A DNA stretch of 35,676 bases from a virus. Position numbers and translations under genes: made by a program. The notes under the pieces were generated by a model. The model ran no database searches. It was not told the origin of the DNA and saw only the letters and a list, made by a program, of their open reading frames with translations. Within the stretch, counting starts at the first letter, position 1. Each line of letters opens with the position of its first letter. Shown here in pieces: positions 29,306 through 35,676 of this stretch. The DNA lies in IMG/VR virus record IMGVR_UViG_3300035670_000727, positions 1-35,676 of that record; one strand, 5' to 3'.

Positions 29306-30709
29306 TCAATCTCTACTTAACTTTAAGTCATTAAGCAAACTTTTCAATTTACTACTTTGTGCAGTTGCTTCTGGCGCCTTAATCTCGCCGGTTTCTTGAT
29401 CCACTATAGATTTGGCCTTAATTGAACTCATGATACTACCTATTTGTGGTTTAATCGTTCCAGGTGTTCCCTGTGCATCTTCACCCGCATCAGTAATACG
29501 CAGTGTGTCAATATCATAATCCAAATCTATTTTTGTGCCTACGCCACTGCTGCTACGAGTTTTCATCAACTGAATTTGGTATCGTCCACGTTCACGCATG
29601 GCTCTACTGGTAAAAATACCAAACACATTATCTGCTGTATTAATCTTGGAAATACCACCACTGATATGACTATGATCAAATTCTATTTCTTCAACGGACG
29701 ATCTATTCAACTGTGATGCAGTAACTAGTAGAAGATTCAATTCTTTTGCCAGATTACGTAATTCTTCACTGACATATTTGTCCTTAACGAACAAATTAGA
29801 TGGATCAACCTTTGCGCTTACCGGCATGATCAAGTCAAGATAGTCTACCATGATAAAATCTATTCGTTGTCCACTTTGAACTTCAAGTTCCTTTAGATAA
29901 GCACGGATTTGATTTACATTGCTTTGTGCAGGCATGTATTTAATGCGTAGATTTCCAGATTTTTTGCCGGCTATTTTTACTTTGATTTCTAGATTATCTA
30001 AGTCCTTGAATATTTCTTTGGTTGATACTCCTGCAATCATGCTATCCATACGCATAGCACTTAGTTCTTCGCTAAGTTCAAGTGTCAAATAAACACCATT
30101 AAGCCCTTGTGTAACCCAATTAACTGCAATATTTTGCATGAATAGACTTTTACCACTGCCTGACCCACCCGCAAAAATGTTTAACTCACCACGATTCATG
30201 CCACCAAACAATCGCTTGTCCATGGTAGGCCAACCCGTGCTTACTTGTCCATTATTTGATTTAATTTTCAGCAGTCTGGCACGTGGATCAGCAAAGTAAT
30301 CAGTTCCCATATCACGGGTAAGACTGATTTGAACAGCATCTTTGATTAGTTTTTCTACAGGATCAAAATCACCCTTCTCGATCATGTCGGCTGCTTTAAG
30401 AATAGCACGCTCTAGTTCATTCTTCTTTGTGAAACTTTCAAACTCAGCCATGAACCAATCATAGTGATTGACACTTAATTCAGTTACATCCTGTAAGTCA
30501 GTACCAGTTACTGCCTTTATTTGTGCTAACTTTGGCATAGCATTATACTTAGAAGTATGTTCCTTTATGAAAACTGCTACACTTTTTACACTTTTATGAA
30601 AATTATCTGGATTGAATATGTTTTGAACACGAACATATAATTCAGGATTATGAACCATAATCTCTATGAATAATTTTTGTAAATCAACACTATATTCTTT
30701 ATTACTCAT
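29306..30709 (-). CDS. 41: replicative DNA helicase, T4 gp41/DnaB type
   Basis: 467 residues. N-terminal helical domain (1-130), then the RecA-like motor: STGWPTMDKRLFGGMNRGEL, Walker A GGSGSGKS (181-188), catalytic Glu in YLTLELSEELSAMR, Walker B IDFIMVDYLDLI and the SQLNRSS sensor region. This is the T4 gp41/DnaB hexameric helicase that unwinds DNA 5'-3' on the lagging strand and carries the primase. The C-terminal about 50 residues are polar and probably disordered. Overlaps the primase gene by 8 bases, as expected for a primosome pair. Confidence 0.96.
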   Translation of the reverse strand: MSNKEYSVDLQKLFIEIMVHNPELYVRVQNIFNPDNFHKSVKSVAVFIKEHTSKYNAMPKLAQIKAVTGTDLQDVTELSVNHYDWFMAEFESFTKKNELERAILKAADMIEKGDFDPVEKLIKDAVQISLTRDMGTDYFADPRARLLKIKSNNGQVSTGWPTMDKRLFGGMNRGELNIFAGGSGSGKSLFMQNIAVNWVTQGLNGVYLTLELSEELSAMRMDSMIAGVSTKEIFKDLDNLEIKVKIAGKKSGNLRIKYMPAQSNVNQIRAYLKELEVQSGQRIDFIMVDYLDLIMPVSAKVDPSNLFVKDKYVSEELRNLAKELNLLLVTASQLNRSSVEEIEFDHSHISGGISKINTADNVFGIFTSRAMRERGRYQIQLMKTRSSSGVGTKIDLDYDIDTLRITDAGEDAQGTPGTIKPQIGSIMSSIKAKSIVDQETGEIKAPEATAQSSKLKSLLNDLKLSRD

Positions 30710-31757
30710 TCTTTATCTTTTTTTCTAATATTTGTATTTTTATGGGATTAGATTCTACGCCATCTAGAATTGATTTTAGAGTAAATAATTTTCCATATTT
30801 AACAACGGCATCATTTACGTCTTTGCAATCCTTTCTCCACACAGGAAAACTTACATTCCATCCATATTCTAATGCACGCTTTATAGTAACTTCACCTGGC
30901 CAAACTTCACGCCCTTGCTTATTATAATGTTTATCAAAGTCAGGAATTACTATAACATTTTTACCAAGAGATTCTATTATATCTGCCTGCTGCTCTGATA
31001 TATCATTAGTTTGAGTACTAACACCATCAATACTCATAGCATCAAATGTTCCTTCGACCACTAAAACAATTTTGTTATCTTTATGTTGATTATCAAGGTT
31101 GAAAACAAAATGTCCTGGATGATCGCTATGATACTTTTTGATCTTTGTTGTTGTATCAGTAAGTCTAGCCGTATATCCTACAATCTGATTCTTGTAGTAG
31201 AAAGGAACAATTACTCTATGATTTAATTTATTCTCGATATTAGGTGACCAGAAAAAATTATATTTACTCAAGTCTATGCATCTATCATGTATATACTGAA
31301 CTGCGTTTGCTAGATCATCAAATACATTTTCACCACTAGCGATTACAGCATCAATAATGTTTATGGCATTGGATGGTAGTTGTCGTGACTCAAATGAAAA
31401 TTCTTCTTGAACAGCAATAGGATTTTCTATTAGTATGGTATTTTTTAATCTAAGACTTTCGAGTACCAATCGCTGTATTTCATTTTCGTTGGCACCCATC
31501 CATTTAAGTAATTTTCTGTATTTGAAACTTAAGGTTCTACCAGGTACATAACTGGTTTTAAATCCACAGTTGAAACAGTGATAACTTATTTTGCCATCTG
31601 TTTCTACTAGTACGCCGCCGCGACTTCTGGTGTCCGAATTATGACCATTGTTATGGCAGCAGGGCGCATTGAAACTTAACCATCCACTTTGTGATGATTT
31701 TTGTTTTCTCGGCAATAAAGATATGGTATAGTCGCTGATGATAGTATTAAGCATCAC
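30702..31757 (-). CDS. 61: DNA primase, T4 gp61/DnaG type
   Basis: 351 residues. N-terminal zinc ribbon with C33/C34/H35 and C61/C64 (CFNCGFK), then the TOPRIM core: VVEGTFDAMSI (acidic E/D) and VIPDFDKHYNKQG (DxD). It makes the RNA primers for Okazaki fragments together with the gp41 helicase. The start is GTG 31757 or the adjacent ATG 31754; neither has a clear ribosome site. The gene overlaps the helicase gene by 8 bases. Confidence 0.94.
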   Translation of the reverse strand: MMLNTIISDYTISLLPRKQKSSQSGWLSFNAPCCHNNGHNSDTRSRGGVLVETDGKISYHCFNCGFKTSYVPGRTLSFKYRKLLKWMGANENEIQRLVLESLRLKNTILIENPIAVQEEFSFESRQLPSNAINIIDAVIASGENVFDDLANAVQYIHDRCIDLSKYNFFWSPNIENKLNHRVIVPFYYKNQIVGYTARLTDTTTKIKKYHSDHPGHFVFNLDNQHKDNKIVLVVEGTFDAMSIDGVSTQTNDISEQQADIIESLGKNVIVIPDFDKHYNKQGREVWPGEVTIKRALEYGWNVSFPVWRKDCKDVNDAVVKYGKLFTLKSILDGVESNPIKIQILEKKIKNE

Positions 31758-31763
31758 ACTATT

Positions 31764-31806
31764 TTAGTATAAAGATGGAAAACTAACAAATTTTTTGTTA
31801 TACTAA
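31764..31806 (-). other. competing stem-loops before the primase gene
   Basis: An outer stem TTAGTATAA (31764-31772) / TTATACTAA (31798-31806) and an inner stem TAACAAA (31784-31790) / TTTGTTA (31794-31800) share bases 31798-31800 and so exclude each other at that point. The minus strand after the inner stem is GTTTTCC, a weak terminator for the upstream structural gene. Attenuation is conceivable. Confidence 0.35.
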
Positions 31807-31810
31807 CAGA

Positions 31811-33142
31811 TTAGTTGTATTCTTCCCAAATCATGCTTGCGACACAATCATCGTTGTTTGTGGTCGCCTGAACGGCTACTAGAAATACTTCTTGAGTTCC
31901 ATCAATTCTTCGTGTAAGTTGCAAACTGCTATTGAAATCTTTTAACATCATGTTAAATGGCTGCAATGCACCACTAATACTACCTCCAAATATACCCTCT
32001 AACATTTTTGTACCACCTGTGTAACTAGTGGCAGTTATGTTATATTCAACATGGCTTTCGTTAGCGGCACTAACCCACGTGCCTCCAGTTAATGTAATAT
32101 CGTTTAATATTTGATATCTATATGCAGCGTTTTGAAGTCCATATAAATTTACATTTGATGGCACTACTACACCATCAAGTTGAGCGGATTTAAGACGTAA
32201 TGCTATGATCGGCGTAAAATCAGTGTTTGATAAATTGACACCAGTTAATGGAGTAGAAACTGCTCTAGGACTTACTTTCGGCGTAGAACCACCTTCCGAC
32301 ACAACTGTATTACAAATATGTTTCAATCTGCTATTGCTTGAAGTACTAGAAACATTTTCTATTTCATATCGTATAGGCAGAGTAGCAGTGGTCATGTAAA
32401 CGCTGTCTAATATATTTGCATGATTGAACGTATGTGCTAAGACAAATTTTCCGTCTATTACAAATCCTATTCTTATACTGCCAGCACCTAGCCACTCGAC
32501 GTCTGCCCACATTATCTGTGCTTTTGTCCAGTCAAGATTAATAGTGCTTGTGCCACTGCCATTTAAAGGATCATTGCTCCATTCTGTTTGTGATACACGA
32601 ATATCACTGGCTGATCCAGTAGTATAACTACGTTTTACAATATATGTTGTAGTGCCATCACGTTCTAAAAATATACCGTTACGTGCACCGAATAATCCTA
32701 CTCGTTGTCTTAATCCTTCTTTACCCTCGTTAAAAACGAAAGTGTTTATAGTAAGTTGACTTTTACCAGGTTGATATATAAAAACTCTTTTTGTTTCTCT
32801 GACAACTTTATCGCCTGACGATGTGGTAACGTTCATTGACATCGTGCTTTCATTTACCAAGTGAGTAATTGATCCAGATCCAGATAGTGCAGTATCCCAT
32901 ACTCTGGTATCATCACCATAACGTAGGGTACTATCAAAAAGAGTATACGGTTCAGATACTCTAAAACGTCCAAAAGCATCAGTTGCAATTGCTGCGAATT
33001 GTGTTCTTAGAACTGGTTGTCCAAAACTGTTGTATTCTAACGCCTTATGTAAATTTAGCAGATTAGTTTCTTGCGGATGCCAGTAGTTTGTAGTGTTAGT
33101 TCTTGGCGATTGATTTGGTTGTGGACCAGTGATGATTGTCAT
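31811..33142 (-). CDS. virion structural protein of marine T4-like phages
   Basis: 443 residues. YNSFGQPVLRTQFAAIATDAFGRFRVSEPYTLFDSTLRYGDDTRVWDT is a block I recall from structural proteins of marine T4-like and other large phages. The rest is beta-rich with Ser/Thr/Asn, including TFVFNEGKEGLRQRVGLFGARNGIFLE and YTTGSASDIRVSQTEW. No enzyme motif or membrane segment. Probably a fibre or capsid-surface protein. It is separated from the ubiquitin-like gene upstream by 3 bp and ends near the competing hairpins. Confidence 0.75.
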   Translation of the reverse strand: MTIITGPQPNQSPRTNTTNYWHPQETNLLNLHKALEYNSFGQPVLRTQFAAIATDAFGRFRVSEPYTLFDSTLRYGDDTRVWDTALSGSGSITHLVNESTMSMNVTTSSGDKVVRETKRVFIYQPGKSQLTINTFVFNEGKEGLRQRVGLFGARNGIFLERDGTTTYIVKRSYTTGSASDIRVSQTEWSNDPLNGSGTSTINLDWTKAQIMWADVEWLGAGSIRIGFVIDGKFVLAHTFNHANILDSVYMTTATLPIRYEIENVSSTSSNSRLKHICNTVVSEGGSTPKVSPRAVSTPLTGVNLSNTDFTPIIALRLKSAQLDGVVVPSNVNLYGLQNAAYRYQILNDITLTGGTWVSAANESHVEYNITATSYTGGTKMLEGIFGGSISGALQPFNMMLKDFNSSLQLTRRIDGTQEVFLVAVQATTNNDDCVASMIWEEYN

Positions 33143-33145
33143 AAA

Positions 33146-33568
33146 TTATGTCCAGGGTCTGCCTTCTATTAATCCATCAGGATTTGAATTATCCACTACG
33201 GTATTGCCACTGTAATAAGTTGGTAATTCGGCTATGTTGAGAGTAAATCTTGGATTACCACTTGCTTCACGATCTAAGGCTGCTAATGCTAATTTAGCCA
33301 CTTGACGATCTTCTAGAGTTGTTAATCTTGATATTTTATTTGCACTACGCAGTGACACATTGCTTTCTATGCCATAATCTTCAAACGTTGCATCAGTATT
33401 ACTCAACAGTGTACTGCCATAGTATAGGGTATACCAACTGACATTGACATTCGTTGCTGTTTCTATGTTTGCTTTAAGTGTGCCAACCGTGTCGGTAGTT
33501 GCAACTACATAAGTATCATATAGCGCCGTATTCAACAAACTTTGAACTGACAGTGATATAGTTGCCAT
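33146..33568 (-). CDS. virion-region protein with ubiquitin-like beta-grasp N-terminus
   Basis: 140 residues. Residues 2-78 fit a ubiquitin-like fold: a beta hairpin start, VGTLKANIETATNV (helix, cf. VxxLKxxIxxxTGI), WYTLYYGSTLLSNTDATFEDYGIESNVSLRSA (cf. QxLxYxGxxLxxxxTLxDYGIxxxxxLxL). It has no C-terminal GG, so conjugation is unlikely. The C-terminal part (RQVAKLALAALDREASGNP...TYYSGNTVVDNSNPDGLIEGRPW) is a block I recall from marine phage structural proteins. Probably an attachment module in the virion. It overlaps the next upstream gene by one base. Confidence 0.7.
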   Translation of the reverse strand: MATISLSVQSLLNTALYDTYVVATTDTVGTLKANIETATNVNVSWYTLYYGSTLLSNTDATFEDYGIESNVSLRSANKISRLTTLEDRQVAKLALAALDREASGNPRFTLNIAELPTYYSGNTVVDNSNPDGLIEGRPWT

Positions 33569-33837
33569 TATTTAGTGGCTCCATATCCTGGGTAAAGACT
33601 GACACTATCACTGCGCATATCGGCTGGATTTTTACTATGATGTATATCATCGCCTGCTGGATAAGCACTACTTAATGGAAAGTAGTGTTCATCGGGTTCA
33701 GTGGTTGCTTTACCTATGCCAGACAATACAAGTATATCTGTTACACCGTCATCATCATCTGAGGGTATATCTTTTTTCTTTGCTGGCTCCAATGCACTGA
33801 GTTCATCAAATGTTTTAAGTAATTCGGCTATTTTCAT
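33568..33837 (-). CDS. hypothetical protein, Asp-rich
   Basis: 89 residues, largely disordered: KKKDIPSDDDDGVTDILVL in the middle and a Pro/Ser/Tyr-rich end. The first 15 residues (MKIAELLKTFDELSA) form a short helix with an L-x-x-x-D pattern but no clear L-x-E cleavage site. It lies among virion genes, overlapping the ubiquitin-like gene by one base. Function unknown; structural association is inferred from position. Confidence 0.55.
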   Translation of the reverse strand: MKIAELLKTFDELSALEPAKKKDIPSDDDDGVTDILVLSGIGKATTEPDEHYFPLSSAYPAGDDIHHSKNPADMRSDSVSLYPGYGATK

Positions 33838-33852
33838 AGTAGTATTTATCCA

Positions 33853-34575
33853 TTATGGTGTTAACAGTAGTTTTGTAAATCCACTTTCTATTGCTGCGGT
33901 ATTACTTCCGCCGTATGGATTTGCACTAGCAGTTGCAGTTAATGCGCTGGTAGGCACCGTAAAATTGCCTGTATATACAGCAAGTCCCTTGATAAATCTA
34001 AAACTAGTTATATCGCCAACAAATGCTGCATTAGTTGCAAACGTATTAGTATTGCCTACTACGAAGGTTGTTGTATTATCTGTAATATTATTAGTATCTG
34101 AAAAACTAGAACCTAATAAAATTCCGTTTTTATATACACTGGTAGTGCCGCTGCTGCGTACTACTGCAAAGTGGTACCAAGTGTTAACAGTAGTTGCACC
34201 GCTTGAACTGTATCTAAAAGAGTTATTTGCCCAATAATAAAAGATGCTAGATTCAATGCTTACACCTATTTTTATGTTAGGATAATCTCCGACGGAAAAT
34301 ACTCGTTGAAACTGTGAAGTATCACTTTGATAACTAAACCATTCAACTGTAAAATCTCCTGTGCCAACTGCCCAATCATTACTGCCAGGAGTAGTGATAT
34401 AACTGTTGACACTACTAGAAAATCGATAACTATTGCCGCTACCAAATGGGCTCTGAGCGACTGTGGTTACCGCCGATCCAAATGTTAATGTTGGATTTTC
34501 AAATGGTACTGGCGGCGCTGGTGACGCAATAACTCTGTTTATAGAGTTCATGGCGCTTAACATAATACCTGCCAT
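33853..34575 (-). CDS. LamG/concanavalin A-like lectin-domain virion protein
   Basis: 240 residues. From about residue 40 to 215 a jelly-roll of LamG type: NSYITTPGSNDWAVGTGDFTVEWF, FRYSSSGATTVNTWYHFAVVRSSGTTSVYKNGILLG, FVGDITSFRFIKGLAVYTGNFTVPTSAL. Such domains bind sugars and are frequent in phage fibres and baseplates; it may bind host surface glycans. It overlaps the next upstream fibre gene by one base and so belongs to the fibre group. Confidence 0.85.
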   Translation of the reverse strand: MAGIMLSAMNSINRVIASPAPPVPFENPTLTFGSAVTTVAQSPFGSGNSYRFSSSVNSYITTPGSNDWAVGTGDFTVEWFSYQSDTSQFQRVFSVGDYPNIKIGVSIESSIFYYWANNSFRYSSSGATTVNTWYHFAVVRSSGTTSVYKNGILLGSSFSDTNNITDNTTTFVVGNTNTFATNAAFVGDITSFRFIKGLAVYTGNFTVPTSALTATASANPYGGSNTAAIESGFTKLLLTP

Positions 34576-35676
34576 TAGTTGACTCCAGTACCATTAATGA
34601 ACCAGGTATCCGTTGCTACTTTCATCAGCGTAGCCATACCATAATTACCTAATGTTCTTGATCCGGCTGTACTATTGCCAGCCAGATATAGGGTAACTCC
34701 AGAATCTGGTGTTATTGTTAAGTTCGCAGTGCCTTCTTGTACTATGCTAACGGCTGTTCCTATGTTAAAATTTACTGTAGCATTGTTAGGAATAGTAATC
34801 ACATTAGCACTGTTAGCACTGTAGTAATGTTTACCCGCGTCAGTTAACGATAAAGTAGAATTGCTAGTGAATATAACTTGTGGAATATCACGATAGCCAA
34901 TGCTATAACCGTTAACATTACCTGAAATATTACCTGAAGCGATTAAGTTAATTGCAGAAACTGAAGAAAATCCGCTGATTACAGGAGCAGGGCTAGCGCC
35001 AGTTGTAATTATAGATTCAGACACTATAAAGTTAGTGCCAGAAACGTTACCAGGCGCTGTCAATGTTCCATCGGTATTAAATATCCAACTCGCTGTGTTG
35101 GCAGTTATTACTACGTTATTTCCGCTATTGATGATTTCAGAGTCAGTGCCGTCACCTAGACTTAGATTGCCTGGAAACGCTACATTAGCAGAGCCGTTGA
35201 CGCCAAATGTGAATTGCTGAAAGGCAGCATTACCATTAGTAGTAATATAAAACTGTTGGCCGGCTACATATATGCTAGGATCAAAGTTTGGATCAGTGAC
35301 TACGAAGGTGCCATCCATTTGATTGCCAATGCTAATCACTCCGCCTTCTGTCTTAACAGTCATTACATTGAGATTTCCTCCAGTGCCTACAGCAAGATTA
35401 CCAATGATTTCCACATTGTTTGCTGTAATGTCGCCAGTAACGGTTAATCCTTCAGAATTCACAACGGTAATAACATTTGCTTCTGCTATATTACCAACGA
35501 ATGTTTTTACAATACCGTTAGTGCTGCCTAGAATTAGGTTTCCAACATTACCAGTACTTGGTCCAGTAGCATCGTTGCCTACTACAACTAAATATCCATC
35601 ATTAGACGAATTACTATCGCCGAACCATGATGGATCAGAGTAATTGCTTCCATCTATTCCTAGATTTATATAGTAT
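34575..35676 (-). CDS. tail-fibre protein, C-terminal part (truncated by window edge)
   Basis: The frame is open to the end of the window; about 366 C-terminal residues are visible. A start at GTG 35462 is possible but unlikely, because coding-type sequence continues upstream without interruption (YINLGIDGSNYSDPSWFG...VVVGNDATGPSTGN). Repeated short beta motifs with Gly/Asn/Ser/Thr (TVTGDITANNVEIIGNLAVG, NLSLGDGTDSEIINSGNNVVITAN, DGTLTAPGNVSG) and the final TLMKVATDTWFINGTG are typical of phage fibre shafts and of marine phage fibres I recall. Likely host-recognition fibre. Confidence 0.82.
   Translation of the reverse strand, partial: YYINLGIDGSNYSDPSWFGDSNSSNDGYLVVVGNDATGPSTGNVGNLILGSTNGIVKTFVGNIAEANVITVVNSEGLTVTGDITANNVEIIGNLAVGTGGNLNVMTVKTEGGVISIGNQMDGTFVVTDPNFDPSIYVAGQQFYITTNGNAAFQQFTFGVNGSANVAFPGNLSLGDGTDSEIINSGNNVVITANTASWIFNTDGTLTAPGNVSGTNFIVSESIITTGASPAPVISGFSSVSAINLIASGNISGNVNGYSIGYRDIPQVIFTSNSTLSLTDAGKHYYSANSANVITIPNNATVNFNIGTAVSIVQEGTANLTITPDSGVTLYLAGNSTAGSRTLGNYGMATLMKVATDTWFINGTGVN

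Noticed and set aside
33146-33568. Ubiquitin-like protein as part of a conjugation system
   Set aside because: No C-terminal di-glycine and no E1, E2 or JAB-like gene was seen nearby; a structural use is more likely.
33701-34237. Plus-strand open frame of 178 codons
   Set aside because: It lies opposite the LamG and Asp-rich genes; it has low-complexity Val/Leu/Pro/Ser composition and no ribosome site or recognisable domain, so it is a shadow of the minus-strand genes.

Overview
The window is a piece of the genome of a large T4-like tailed phage (myovirus type), AT-rich and densely packed. Nearly every gene lies on the minus strand; the exception is a kinase-like gene cut off by the left edge. 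The T4-like assignment rests on a replicative helicase next to a DnaG-type primase (gp41/gp61 pair), class Ia ribonucleotide reductase with a glutaredoxin, a PAAR spike tip, tail-fibre proteins, many small conserved hypotheticals with start/stop overlaps, and T4-late-type boxes (NATAAATA) before some genes. The host is probably a Gram-negative proteobacterium: the PstS protein resembles beta/gamma-proteobacterial PstS, and a proteobacterial-type Pho box stands in front of it. No tRNA, CRISPR array, insertion sequence or integrase was recognised. These assignments were made by reading the sequence, without database searches.

Layout, left to right. Positions 1-1305 hold the kinase-like gene end and two hypotheticals, one Rossmann-like. 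Positions 1377-7180 form an accessory region: a nucleotide-sugar dehydrogenase, a small secreted protein, a Pol-beta-type nucleotidyltransferase, a GT4 glycosyltransferase of the Agt type, a metallophosphoesterase of the PlcP type, and pstS behind a Pho box. Positions 7181-9431 carry a DnaQ-fold exonuclease, a ClpS-like adaptor, Hsp20 and ribosomal protein bS21. Positions 9428-12952 hold a methyltransferase, a GT2-like glycosyltransferase, a coiled-coil membrane protein, small hypotheticals and a holin candidate. A SleB-type lysozyme and three spike/structural genes follow (12949-16310). Then come an LSm-like protein, glutaredoxin, nrdB and nrdA (16319-20312). Positions 20324-25006 carry a fibre-like protein, a PD-(D/E)XK nuclease, capsid-related or hypothetical proteins and a monocistronic structural protein. 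Positions 25081-29248 hold two KWDG ligase-like proteins flanking a nucleotidyltransferase. The helicase and primase (29306-31757) and virion/tail-fibre genes (31811-end) complete the window.

The main find is the phosphate-stress block. PstS captures phosphate. PlcP and Agt are, in bacteria, the neighbouring pair that strips phospholipid head groups and rebuilds the diacylglycerol as glycolipid during phosphorus starvation. The nearby dehydrogenase could supply a UDP-uronic acid donor. Together they suggest a virus that captures phosphate and recycles host membrane phosphorus in P-poor water, with pstS controlled by the host PhoB. A second theme is a set of nucleic-acid-modifying enzymes (KWDG ligase-like and Pol-beta-like) whose N-termini resemble the T4 capsid-targeting and cleavage sequence, suggesting that they are packaged in the head and injected.
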